NCBI RefSeq assembly: GCF_052857255.1
Contig: NW_027526486.1
Coordinates: 868,001-932,000 of the forward strand
DNA from: Amblyomma americanum
Lineage: Eukaryota > Arthropoda > Arachnida > Ixodida > Ixodidae
Direction: 5' to 3'
Length of the DNA stretch: 64,000 bases
How positions within the stretch are numbered: position 1 is the stretch's first letter; each line of letters starts with the position of its first letter. The notes under the pieces were generated by a model. That model made no database searches. It was given only the letters and a program-made list of their open reading frames with translations, and was not told the DNA's origin. This document shows positions 13,465 to 26,177 of the stretch, in pieces. The translations under genes were made by a program, and so were the position numbers.

Positions 13465-16400
13465 GAGAGAAAAAGTTTACACCAATCTCTCGTCTACTCT
13501 TCGACGACTCGTAAAATCGATGCTCATGAATTTTGCTAGTTTTGACCTAAAACGATGTATCCTTTTGTTTTAGCCGGAATACAAGTTTTCGCGCAGTTCT
13601 GAGAGAAAAAGTTTACACCTTTCTCTCGTGTACTCTTCGACGACTTGTAAAATCGATGCTCGTGAATCATGCTAGTTTCGATCTAAAACAATGTATCCCG
13701 TTGTTTTGAGCCGGAATACAAGTTTTCGCGCAGTTCGGAGAGAAAAAGTGTACACCTTTCTCTCGTCTACTCCTCGACGACTCGTAAAATCGATGCTCGT
13801 GAATCTAGCTAGTTTTGATCTAAAACGATGTATCCCGTTGTTTTGTGCCGAAATACAAGTTTTCGCGCAGTTCTGAGAGAAAACGTTTACACCTTTCTCT
13901 CGTGTACTCTTCGACGACTTGTAAAATCGATGCTCGTGAATCATGCTAGTTTCGATCTAAAACGATGTTTCCCGTTGTTTTGAGCCGGAATACAAGTTTT
14001 CGCGCAGTTTTGAGAGAAAAAGTTTACACCTTTCTCTCGTCTACTCTTCGAAGACTTGTAAAATCGATGCTCGTGAATCTTGCTAGTTTCGATCTAAAAC
14101 GATGTATCCCGTTGTTTTGAGCCGGAATACAAGTTTTCGCGCAGTTCTGAGAGAAAAAGTTTACACCTTTCTCTCGTGTACTCGAAGACTTGTAAAATCG
14201 ATGCTCGTGAATCTTGCTAGTTTCGATCTAAAACGATGTATCCCGTTGTTTTGAGCCGGAATACAAGTTTTCGCGCAGTTCTGAGAGAAAAAGTTTACAC
14301 CTTTCTCTCGTGTACTCTTCGTCGACTTGTAAAATCGATGCTCGTGAATCTTGCTAGTTTCGATCTAAAACGATGTATCCTGTTGTTTTGAGCCGGAATA
14401 CAAGTTTTCGCGCAGTTCTAAGAGAAAAAGTTTACACATTTCTCTCGTCTACTCTTCGACGACTTGTAATATCGATGCTCGTGAATCTTGCTAGTTTCGA
14501 TCTAAAACGAGGTAACCCGTTGTTTTGAGCCGGAATACAAGTTTTCGCGCAGTTCTGAGAGAAAAAGTTTACACCTTTCTCTCGTCTACTATTCGACGAC
14601 TTGTAAAATCGATGCTCGTGAATCTTGCTAGTTTCGACCTAAAACGATGTATCCCGTTGTTCTGAGCCGGAATACACGTTTTCGCGCAGTTCTGAGAGAA
14701 AAAGTTCACACCTTTCTCTCGTGAACTCTTCGACGACTTGTAAAAGCGATGCTAGTGAATCTTGCTAGTTTCGATCTAAAACGATATATCCTGTTGTTTT
14801 GAGCCGGAATACAAGTTTTCGCGCAGTTCTGAGAGAAAAAGTTTACACCTTTCTCTCGTGTACTCTTCGACGACTTGTAAAATCGATGCTCCTGAATCTT
14901 GCTAGATTCGATCTAAAGCGATGTATCTCGTTGTTTTGAGCCGGAATACAAGTTTTCGCGCAGTTCTGAGAGAAAAAGTTTACACATTTCTCTCGTCTAC
15001 TCTTCCACGACTTGTAATATTGATGCTCGTGAATCTTGCTAGTTTCGATCTAAAACGATGTAACCCGTTGTTTTGAGCCGGAATACAAGTTTTCGCGCAG
15101 TTCTGAGAGAAAAAGTTTACACCTTTCTCTCTTCTATATTCGACAACTTGTAAAATCGATGCTCGTGAAACTTGCTAGTTTCGACCTAAAACGATATATC
15201 CCGTTGTTTTGAGCCGGAATACATGTTTTCGCGCAGATATCAGAGAAAAAGTTCACACCTTTCTCTCGTGTACTCTTAGACGACTTGTAAAATTGATGCT
15301 CGTGAATCTTGCTAGTTTCGATCTAAAACGATGAATCCCGTTGTTTTGAGCCGGAATACAAGTTTTCGCGCAGTTCTGAGAGAAAAATGTTTACACCTTT
15401 CTCTCGTCTAGTATTCGACGACTTGTAAAATCGATGCTCGTGAATCTTGCTAGTTTCAACCTAAAACGATGTACCCCGTTGTTTTGAGCCGGAATACACG
15501 TTTTCGCGCAGTTCTGAGAGAAAAAGTTTACACCTTTCTCTCGTGTACTCTTCGACGACTCGAAAAATCGATGCTCGTGAATCTTGCTAGTTTCGACCTA
15601 AAACGATGTATCGTTTTGTTTTGAGCCGGAATACAAGTTTTCGCGCAGTTCTGAGAGAAAAAGTTTACACCTTTCTCTCGTGTACTCTTCGACGACTTGT
15701 AAAATCGATGCTCGTGAATCATGCTAGTTTCGATCTAAAACAATGTATCCCGTTGTTTTGAGCCGGAATACAAGTTTTCGCACAGTTCTGAGAGAAAAAG
15801 TTTACACCTTTCTCTCGTGTACTCTTCGACGACTTGTAAAATCGATGCTCGTGAATCATGCTAGTTTCGATCTAAAACGATGTTGCCCGTTGTTTTGAGC
15901 CGGAATATAAGTTTTCGCGCAGTTCTGAGTGAAAAAGTTTACACCTTTCTCTCGTCTACTCTTCGAAGACTTGTAAAATCGATGCTCGTGAATCTTGCTA
16001 GTTTCGATCTAAAACGATGTATCCCGTTGTTTTCAGCCGGAATTAAAGTTTTCGCGCAGTTCTGAGAGTTAAAGTTTACCTTTCTGTCGTCTACTCTTCG
16101 AAAACTTGTGAAATCGAAGCTCGTGAATCTTGCTAGATTCGATCTAAAGCGATGTATCCCGTTGTTTTGAGCCGGAATACAAGTTTTCGCGCAGTTCTGA
16201 GAGAAAAAGTTTACACATTCCTCTCGTCTACTCTTAAACGACTTGTAATATTGATGCTCGTGAATCTTGCTAGTTTCGATCTAAAACGAGGTAACCCGTT
16301 GTTTTGAGCCGGAATACAAGTTTTCGCGCAGTTCTGAGAGAAAAAGTTTACACCTTTCTCTCGTCTACTATTCGACGACTTGTAAAATCGATGCTCGTGA

Positions 16401-17568
16401 ATCTTGCTAGTTTCGACCTAAAACGATGTATCCCGTTGTTTTGAGCCGGAATACACGTTTTCGCGCAGTTCTGAGAGAAAAAGTTTACACCTTTCTCTCG
16501 TGAACTCTTCGACGACTTGTAAAATCGATGCGAGTGAATCTTGCTAGTTTCGATCTAAAACGATATATCCTGTTGTTTTGAGCCGGAATACAAGTTTTCG
16601 CGCAGTTCTGAGAGAAAAAGTTTACACCAATCTCTCGTCTACTCTTCGACGACTCGTAAAATCGATGCTCATGAATTTTGCTAGTTTTGACCTAAAACGA
16701 TGTATCCTTTTGTTTTGAGCCGGAATACAAGTTTTCGGGCAGTTCTGAGAGAAAAAGTTTACACCTTTCTCTCGTGTACTCTTCGACGACTTGTAAAATC
16801 GATGCTCGTGAATCATGCTAGTTTCGATCTAAAACAATGTATCCCGTTGTTTTGAGCCGGAATACAAGTTTTCGCGCAGTTCGGAGAGAAAAAGTGTACA
16901 CCTTTCTCTCGTCTACTCCTCGACGACTCGTAAAATCGATGCTCGTGAATCTAGCTAGTTTTGATCTAAAACGATGTATCCCGTTGTTTTGTGCCGGAAT
17001 ACAAGTTTTCGCGCAGTTCTGAGAGAAAACGTTTACACCTTTTTCTCGTGTACTGTTCGACGACTTGTAAAATCGATGCTCGTGAATCATGCTAGTTTCG
17101 ATCTAAAACAATGTATCCCGTTGTTTTGAGCCGGAATACAAGTTTTCGCACAGTTCTGAGAGAAAAAGTTTACACCTTTCTCTCGTGTACTCTTCGACGA
17201 CTTGTAAAATCGATGCTCGTGAATCATGCTAGTTTCGATCTAAAACGATGTTTCCCGTTGTTTTGAGCCGGAATACAAGTTTTCGCGCAGTTTTGAGAGA
17301 AAAAGTTTACACCTTTCTCTCGTCTACTCTTCGAAGACTTGTAAAATCGATGCTCGTGAATCTTGCTAGTTTCGATCTAAAACGATGTATCCCGTTGTTT
17401 TGAGCCGGAATACAAGTTTTCGCGCAGTTCTGAGAGAAAAAGTTTACACCTTTCTCTCGTCTACTATTCGACGACTTGTAAAATCGATGCTCGTGAATCT
17501 TGCTAGTTTCGACCTAAAACGATGTATCCCGTTGTTTTGAGCCGGAATACAAGTTTTCGCGCAGTTCT

Positions 17569-18250
17569 GAGAGAAAAAGTTTACACCTTTCTCTCGTGTA
17601 CTCTTCGTCGACTTGTAAAATCGATGCTCGTGAATCTTGCTAGTTTCGATCTAAAACGATGTATCCTGTTGTTTTGAGCCGGAATACAAGTTTTCGCGCA
17701 GTTCTGAGAGAAAAAGTTTACACATTTCTCTCGTCTACTCTTCGACGACTTGTAATATCGATGCTCGTGAATCTTGCTAGTTTCGATCTAAAACGAGGCA
17801 ACCCGTTGTTTTGAGCCGGAAAACAAGTTTTCGCGCAGTTCTGAGAGAAAAAGTTTACACCTTTCTCTCGTGTACTCGAAGACTTGTAAAATCGATGCTC
17901 GTGAATCTTGCTAGTTTCGATCTAAAACGATGTATCCCGTTGTTTTGAGCCGGAATACAAGTTTTCGCGCAGTTCTGAGAGAAAAAGTTTACACCTTTCT
18001 CTCGTGTACTCTTCGTCGACTTGTAAAATCGATGCTCGTGAATCTTGCTAGTTTCGATCTAAAACGATGTATCCTGTTGTTTTGAGCCGGAATACAAGTT
18101 TTCGCGCAGTTCTGAGAGAAAAAGTTTACACATTTCTCTCGTCTACTCTTCGACGACTTGTAATATCGATGCTCGTGAATCTTGCTAGTTTCGATCTAAA
18201 ACGAGGCAACCCGTTGTTTTGAGCCGGAATACAAGTTTTCGCGCAGTTCT
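17569..18250 (+). repeat. Local 408-bp trimer duplication (m2-m3-m1-m2-m3)
   Basis: Monomer starts at 17569 (m2), 17706 (m3), 17843 (m1), 17977 (m2) and 18114 (m3). Both m3 copies carry GAGGCAACCC, 408 bp apart, which is three monomers less the 3-bp m1 deletion. The first m3 has a private GGAAAACAAG. The monomer just upstream (17432-17568) is an out-of-order m4-like unit (CTACTATTCG, GACC) with a normal ATACAAG end, probably an m4/m1 hybrid. Confidence 0.85.
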
Positions 18251-18524
18251 GAGAGAAAAAGTTTACACCTTTCTCTCGTCTACTATTCGACGACTTGTAA
18301 AATCGATGCTCGTGAATCTTGCTAGTTTCGACCTAAAACGATGTATCCCGTTGTTTTGAGCCGGAATACACGTTTTCGCGCAGTTCTGAGAGAAAAAGTT
18401 TACACCTTTCTCTCGTGAACTCTTCGACGACTTGTAAAATCGATGCTAGTGAATCTTGCTAGTTTCGATCTAAAACGATATATCCTGTTGCTTTGAGCCG
18501 GAATACAAGTTTTCGCGCAGTACT

Positions 18525-19617
18525 GAGAGAAAAAGTTTACACCAATCTCTCGTCTACTCTTCGACGACTCGTAAAATCGATGCTCATGAATTTTGCTAGT
18601 TTTGACCTAAAACGATGTATCCTTTTGTTTTGAGCCGGAATACAAGTTTTCGCGCAGTTCTGAGAGAAAAAGTTTACACCTTTCTCTCGTGTACTCTTCG
18701 ACGACTTGTAAAATCGATGCTCGTGAATCATGCTAGTTTCGATCTAAAACAAAGTATCCCGTTGTTTTGAGCCGGAATACAAGTTTTCGCGCAGTTCGGA
18801 GAGAAAAAGTGTACACCTTTCTCTCGTCTACTCCTCGACGACTTGTAAAATCGATGCTCGTGAATCATGCTAGTTTCGATCTAAAACGATGTTTCCCGTT
18901 GTTTTGAGCCGGAATACAAGTTTTCGCGCAGTTTTGAGAGAAAAAGTTTACACCTTTCTCTCGTCTACTCTTCGAAGACTTGTAAAATCGATGCTCGTGA
19001 ATCTTGCTAGTTTCGATCTAAAACGATGTATCCCGTTGTTTTGAGCCGGAATACAAGTTTTCGCGCAGTTCTGAGAGAAAAAGTTTACACCTTTCTCTCG
19101 TGTACTCGAAGACTTGTAAAATCGATGCTCGTGAATCTTGCTAGTTTCGATCTAAAACGATGTATCCCGTTGTTTTGAGCCGGAATACAAGTTTTCGCGC
19201 AGTTCTGAGAGAAAAAGTTTACACCTTTCTCTCGTGTACTCTTCGTCGACTTGTAAAATCGATGCTCGTGAATCTTGCTAGTTTCGATCTAAAACGATGT
19301 ATCCTGTTGTTTTGAGCCGGAATACAAGTTTTCGCGCAGTTCTGAGAGAAAAAGTTTACACATTTCTCTCGTCTACTCTTCGACGACTTGTAATATCGAT
19401 GCTCGTGAATCTTGCTAGTTTCGACCTAAAACGATGTATCCCGTTGTTTTGAGCCGGAATACACGTTTTCGCGCAGTTCTGAGAGAAAAAGTTTACACCT
19501 TTCTCTCGTGAACTCTTCGACGACTTGTAAAATCGATGCTAGTGAATCTTGCTAGTTTCGATCTAAAACGATATATCCTGTTGTTTTGAGCCGGAATACA
19601 AGTTTTCGCGCAGTTCT
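18525..19617 (+). repeat. 8-monomer deletion form of the HOR (1,093 bp) with two hybrid monomers
   Basis: The order is m6, m7, m8/m10 hybrid (18799-18935), m11, m1, m2, m3/m4 hybrid (19344-19480), m5, after which m6 returns at 19618. Seven 137-bp monomers plus the 134-bp m1 give exactly 1,093. The first hybrid begins like m8 (GTGTACACC, CTCCTCGACG) and ends like m10 (CATGC, ATGTTTCCCG, CAGTTTTGAG). The second begins like m3 (ACATTTC, TAATATCG) and ends like m4 (GACCTAAAACG, ATACACG). Both keep the 137-bp register, as expected from unequal exchange between aligned monomers. Confidence 0.88.
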
Positions 19618-22600
19618 GAGAGAAAAAGTTTACACCAATCTCTCGTCTACTCTTCGACGACTCGTAAAATCGATGCTCATGAATTTTGCTAGTTTTGACC
19701 TAAAACGATGTATCCTTTTGTTTTGAGCCGGAATACAAGTTTTCGCGCAGTTCTGAGAGAAAAAGTTTACACCTTTCTCTCGTGTACTCTTCGACGACTT
19801 GTAAAATCGATGCTCGTGAATCATGCTAGTTTCGATCTAAAACAATGTATCCCGTTGTTTTGAGCCGGAATACAAGTTTTCGCGCAGTTCGGAGAGAAAA
19901 AGTGTACACCTTTCTCTCGTCTACTCCTCGACGACTCGTAAAATCGATGCTCGTGAATCTAGCTAGTTTTGATCTAAAACGATGTATCCCGTTGTTTTGT
20001 GCCGGAATACAAGTTTTCGCGCAGTTCTGAGAGAAAACGTTTACACCTTTCTCTCGTGTACTGTTCGACGACTTGTAAAATCGATGCTCGTGAATCATGC
20101 TAGTTTCGATCTAAAACAATGTATCCCGTTGTTTTGAGCCGGAATACAAGTTTTCGCACAGTTCTGAGAGAAAAAGTTTACACCTTTCTCTCGTGTACTC
20201 TTCGACGACTTGTAAAATCGATGCTCGTGAATCATGCTGGTTTCGATCTAAAACGATGTTTCCCGTTGTTTTGAGCCGGAATACAAGTTTTCGCGCAGTT
20301 TTGAGAGAAAAAGTTTACACCTTTCTCTCGTCTACTCTTCGAAGACTTGTAAAATCGATGCTCGTGAATCTTGCTAGTTTCGATCTAAAACGATGTATGC
20401 CGTTGTTTTGAGCCGGAATACAAGTTTTCGCGCAGTTCTGAGAGAAAAAGTTTACACCTTTCTCTCGTGTACTCGAAGACTTGTAAAATCGATGCTCGTG
20501 AATCTTGCTAGTTTCGATCTAAAACGATGTATCCCGTTGTTTTGAGCCGGAATACAAGTTTTCGCGCAGTTCTGAGAGAAAAAGTTTACACCTTTCTCTC
20601 GTGTACTCTTCGTCGACTTGTAAAATCGATGCTCGTGAATCTTGCTAGTTTCGATCTAAAACGATGTATCCTGTTGTTTTGAGCCGGAATACAAGTTTTC
20701 GCGCAGTTCTGAGAGAAAAAGTTTACACATTTCTCTCGTCTACTCTTCGACGACTTGTAATATCGATGCTCGTGAATCTTGCTAGTTTCGATCTAAAACG
20801 AGGTAACCCGTTGTTTTGAGCCGGAATACAAGTTTTCGCGCAGTTCTGAGAGAAAAAGTTTACACCTTTCTCTCGTCTACTATTCGACGACTTGTAAAAT
20901 CGATGCTCGTGAATCTTGCTAGTTTCGACCTAAAACGATGTATCCCGTTGTTTTGAGCCGGAATACACGTTTTCGCGCAGTTCTGAGAGAAAAAGTTCAC
21001 ACCTTTCTCTCGTGAACTCTTCGACGACTTGTAAAATCGATGCTAGTGAATCTTGCTAGTTTCGATCTAAAACGATATATCCTGTTGTTTTGAGCCGGAA
21101 TACAAGTTTTCGCGCAGTTCTGAGAGAAAAAGTTTACACCAATCTCTCGTCTACTCTTCGACGACTCGTAAAATCGATGCTCATGAATTTTGCTAGTTTT
21201 GACCTAAAACGATGTATCCTTTTGTTTTAGCCGGAATACAAGTTTTCGCGCAGTTCTGAGAGAAAAAGTTTACACCTTTCTCTCGTGTACTCTTCGTCGA
21301 CTTGTAAAATCGATGCTCGTGAATCTTGCTAGTTTCGATCTAAAACGATGTATCCTGTTGTTTTGAGCCGGAATACAAGTTTTCGCGCAGTTCTGAGAGA
21401 AAAAGTTTACACATTTCTCTCGTCTACTCTTCGACGACTTGTAAAATCGATGCTCGTGAATCTTGCTAGTTTCGATCTAAAACGATGTATCCCGTTGTTT
21501 TCAGCCGGAATTCAAGTTTTCGCGCAGTTCTGAGAGTTAAAGTTTACCTTTCTCTCGTCTACTCTTCGAAGACTTGTGAAATCGAAGCTCGTGAATCTTG
21601 CTAGATTCGATCTAAAGCGATGTATCCCGTTGTTTTGAGCCGGAATACAAGTTTTCGCGCAGTTCTGAGAGAAAAAGTTTACACATTCCTCTCGTCTACT
21701 CTTCGACGACTTGTAATATTGATGCTCGTGAATCTTGCTAGTTTCGATCTAAAACGAGGTAACCCGTTGTTTTGAGCCGGAATACAAGTTTTCGCGCAGT
21801 TCTGAGAGAAAAAGTTTACACCTTTCTCTCGTCTACTATTCGACGACTTGTAAAATCGATGCTCGTGAATCTTGCTAGTTTCGACCTAAAACGATGTATC
21901 CCGTTGTTTTGAGCCGGAATACACGTTTTCGCGCAGTTCTGAGAGAAAAAGTTTACACCTTTCTCTCGTGAACTCTTCGACGACTTGTAAAATCGATGCT
22001 AGTGAATCTGGCTAGTTTCGATCTAAAACGATATATCCTGTTGTTTTGAGCCGGAATACAAGTTTTCGCGCAGTTCTGAGAGAAAAAGTTTACACCAATC
22101 TCTCGTCTACTCTTCGACGACTCGTAAAATCGATGCTCATGAATTTTGCTAGTTTTGACCTAAAACGATGTATCCTTTTGTTTTGAGCCGGAATACAAGT
22201 TTTCGCGCAGTTCTGAGAGAAAAAGTTTACACCTTTCTCTCGTGTACTCTTCGACGACTTGTAAAATCGATGCTCGTGAATCATGCTAGTTTCGATCTAA
22301 AACAATGTATCCCGTTGTTTTGAGCCGGAATACAAGTTTTCGCGCAGTTCTGAGAGAAAACGTTTACACCTTTCTCTCGTGTACTGTTCGACGACTTGTA
22401 AAATCGATGCTCGTGAATCATGCTAGTTTCGATCTAAAACAATGTATCCCGTTGTTTTGAGCCGGAATACAAGTTTTCGCACAGTTCTGAGAGAAAAAGT
22501 TTACACCTTTCTCTCGTGTACTCTTCGACGACTTGTAAAATCGATGCTCGTGAATCATGCTAGTTTCGATCTAAAACGATGTTTCCCGTTGTTTTGAGCC

Positions 22601-23562
22601 GGAATACAAGTTTTCGCGCATTTTTGAGAGAAAAAGTTTACACCTTTCTCTCGTCTACTCTTCGAAGACTTGTAAAATCGATGCTCGTGAATCTTGCTAG
22701 TTTCGATCTAAAACGATGTATGCCGTTGTTTTGAGCCGGAATACAAGTTTTCGCGCAGTTCTGAGAGAAAAAGTTTACACCTTTCTCTCGTGTACTCGAA
22801 GACTTGTAAAATCGATGCTCGTGAATCTTGCTAGTTTCGATCTAAAACGATGTATCCCGTTGTTTTGAGCCGGAATACAAGTTTTCGCGCAGTTCTGAGA
22901 GAAAAAGTTTACACCTTTCTCTCGTGTACTCTTCGTCGACTTGTAAAATCGATGCTCGTGAATCTTGCTAGTTTCGATCTAAAACGATGTATCCTGTTGT
23001 TTTGAGCCGGAATACAAGTTTTCGCGCAGTTCTGAGAGAAAAAGTTTACACATTTCTCTCGTCTACTCTTCGACGACTTGTAATATCGATGCTCGTGAAT
23101 CTTGCTAGTTTCGATCTAAAACGAGGTAACCCGTTGTTTTGAGCCGGAATACAAGTTTTCGCGCAGTTCTAAGAGAAAAAGTTTACACCTTTCTCTCGTC
23201 TACTATTCGACGACTTGTAAAATCGATGCTCGTGAATCTTGCTAGTTTCGACCTAAAACGATGTATCCCGTTGTTTTGAGCCGGAATACACGTTTTCGCG
23301 CAGTTCTGAGAGAAAAAGTTCACACCTTTCTCTCGTGAACTCTTCGACGACTTGTAAAATCGATGCTAGTGAATCTTGCTAGTTTCGATCTAAAACGATA
23401 TATCCTGTTGTTTTGAGCCGGAATACAAGTTTTCGCGCAGTTCTGAGAGAAAAAGTTTACACCAATCTCTCGTCTACTCTTCGACGACTCGTAAAATCGA
23501 TGCTCATGAATTTTGCTAGTTTTGACCTAAAACGATGTATCCTTTTGTTTTAGCCGGAATAC

Positions 23563-23583
23563 AAGTTTTCGCGCAGTTCTGAG
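23563..23583. other. Junction of the 12.7-kb tandem duplication
   Basis: An m6-type monomer with TTTTAGCCGG is joined in register to the end of an n10-type monomer (GAGTGAAAAAG at 23581) followed by n11. The exchange lies within bases identical in both parents (AAGTTTTCGCGCAGTTCTGAG), so the exact breakpoint cannot be placed inside these about 20 bp. Confidence 0.8.
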
Positions 23584-24673
23584 TGAAAAAGTTTACACCT
23601 TTCTCTCGTCTACTCTTCGAAGACTTGTAAAATCGATGCTCGTGAATCTTGCTAGTTTCGATCTAAAATGATGTATCCCGTTGTTTTCAGCCGGAATTCA
23701 AGTTTTCGCGCAGTTCTGAGAGTTAAAGTTTACCTTTCTCTCGTCTACTCTTCGAAGACTTGTGAAATCGAAGCTCGTGAATCTTGCTAGATTCGATCTA
23801 AAGCGATGTATCCCGTTGTTTTGAGCCGGAATACAAGTTTTCGCGCAGTTCTGAGAGAAAAAGTTTACACATTCCTCTCGTCTACTCTTCGACGACTTGT
23901 AATATTGATGCTCGTGAATCTTGCTAGTTTCGATCTAAAACGAGGTAACCCGTTGTTTTGAGCCGGAATACAAGTTTTCGCGCAGTTCTGAGAGAAAAAG
24001 TTTACACCTTTCTCTCGTCTACTATTCGACGACTTGTAAAATCGATGCTCGTGAATCTTGCTAGTTTCGACCTAAAACGATGTATCCCGTTGTTTTGAGC
24101 CGGAATACACGTTTTCGCGCAGTTCTGAGAGAAAAAGTTTACACCTTTCTCTCGTGAACTCTTCGACGACTTGTAAAATCGATGCTAGTGAATCTTGCTA
24201 GTTTCGATCTAAAACGATATATCCTGTTGTTTTGAGCCGGAATACAAGTTTTCGCGCAGTTCTGAGAGAAAAAGTTTACACCTTTTTCTCGTCTACTCTT
24301 CGAAGACTTGTAAAACTGATGCCCGTGAATCTTGCTAGTTTCGATTTAAAACGATGTATCCCGTTGTTTTGAGCCGGAATACAAGTTTTCGCGCAGTTCT
24401 GAGAGAAAAAGTTTACACCTTTCACTCGTGTACTCTTCGACGACTTGTAAAATCGATGCTCGTGAATCATGCTAGTTTCGATCTAAAACGATGTATCCCG
24501 TTGTTTTGAGCCGGAATACAAGTTTTCGCGCACTTCTGAGAGAAAAAGTCTACACCTTTCTCTCGTCTACTCTTCGAAGACTTGTAAAATCGATGCTCGT
24601 GAATCTTGCTAGTTTCGATCTAAAACGATGTATCCCGTTGTTTTGAGCCGGAATACAAGTTTTGCGCAGTTTT

Positions 24674-26177
24674 GAGAGAAAAAGTTTACACCAATCTCTC
24701 GTCTACTCTTCGACGACTCGTAAAATCGATGCTCATGAATTTTGCTAGTTTTGACCTAAAACGATGTATCCTTTTGTTTTGAGCCGGAATACAAGTTTTC
24801 GCGCAGTTCTGAGAGAAAAAGTTTACACCTTTCTCTCGTGTACTCTTCGACGACTTGTAAAATCGATGCTCGTGAATCATGCTAGTTTCGATCTAAAACA
24901 ATGTATCCCGTTGTTTTGAGCCGGAATACAAGTTTTCGCGCAGTTCGGAGAGAAAAAGTGTACACCTTTCTCTCGTCTACTCCTCGACGACTCGTAAAAT
25001 CGATGCTCGTGAATCTAGCTAGTTTTGATCTAAAACGATGTATCCCGTTGTTTTGTGCCGGAATACAAGTTTTCGCGCAGTTCTGAGAGAAAACGTTTAC
25101 ACCTTTCTCTCGTGTACTGTTCGACGACTTGTAAAATCGATGCTCGTGAATCATGCTAGTTTCGATCTAAAACAATGTATCCCGTTGTTTTGAGCCGGAA
25201 TACAAGTTTTCGCACAGTTCTGAGAGAAAAAGTTTACACCTTTCTCTCGTGTACTCTTCGACGACTTGTAAAATCGATGCTCGTGAATCATGCTAGTTTC
25301 GATCTAAAACGATGTTTCCCGTTGTTTTGAGCCGGAATACAAGTTTTCGCGCAGTTTTGAGAGAAAAAGTTTACACCTTTCTCTCGTCTACTCTTCGAAG
25401 ACTTGTAAAATCGATGCTCGTGAATCTTGCTAGTTTCGATCTAAAACGATGTATGCCGTTGTTTTGAGCCGGAATACAAGTTTTCGCGCAGTTCTGAGAG
25501 AAAAAGTTTACACCTTTCTCTCGTGTACTCGAAGACTTGTAAAATCGATGCTCGTGAATCTTGCTAGTTTCGATCTAAAACGATGTATCCCGTTGTTTTG
25601 AGCCGGAATACAAGTTTTCGCGCAGTTCTGAGAGAAAAAGTTTACACCTTTCTCTCGTGTACTCTTCGTCGACTTGTAAAATCGATGCTCGTGAATCTTG
25701 CTAGTTTCGATCTAAAACGATGTATCCTGTTGTTTTGAGCCGGAATACAAGTTTTCGCGCAGTTCTGAGAGAAAAAGTTTACACATTTCTCTCGTCTACT
25801 CTTCGACGACTTGTAATATCGATGCTCGTGAATCTTGCTAGTTTCGATCTAAAACGAGGTAACCCGTTGTTTTGAGCCGGAATACAAGTTTTCGCGCAGT
25901 TCTGAGAGAAAAAGTTTACACCTTTCTCTCGTCTACTATTCGACGACTTGTAAAATCGATGCTCGTGAATCTTGCTAGTTTCGACCTAAAACGATGTATC
26001 CCGTTGTTTTGAGCCGGAATACACGTTTTCGCGCAGTTCTGAGAGAAAAAGTTCACACCTTTCTCTCGTGAACTCTTCGACGACTTGTAAAATCGATGCT
26101 AGTGAGTCTTGCTAGTTTCGATCTAAAACAATATATCCTGTTGTTTTGAGCCGGAATACAAGTTTTCGCGCAGTTCT
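24674..26177 (+). repeat. 11-monomer HOR, copy in the second 12.7-kb segment
   Basis: This is the exact positional counterpart of the unit at 11961, displaced by 12,713 bp. It has the same monomer order and the same private variants, for example the preceding TTTTGCGCAG deletion and GTACTGTTCG in m9. Confidence 0.88.

Larger units (their letters stand above)
10850..23562 (+). repeat. 12,713-bp segmental tandem duplication, copy 1
   Basis: From about 10850 every landmark recurs 12,713 bp downstream with no change of offset: TAAAATGATG at 10951 and 23664; the TTTTTCTCG/CTGATGCCCG monomer at 11563 and 24276; m6 at 11961 and 24674; the 8-mer at 18525 and 31238; GAATCTGGCTAG near 22000 and 34720. 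To the left, the match stops at 10849 (T in GAATATAAG) against 23562 (C in GAATACAAG), beyond which the monomer types differ. The length fits 93 monomers less small deletions. Only one substitution was noticed by eye (21019 C, 33732 T). That comparison was not exhaustive. Confidence 0.9.
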
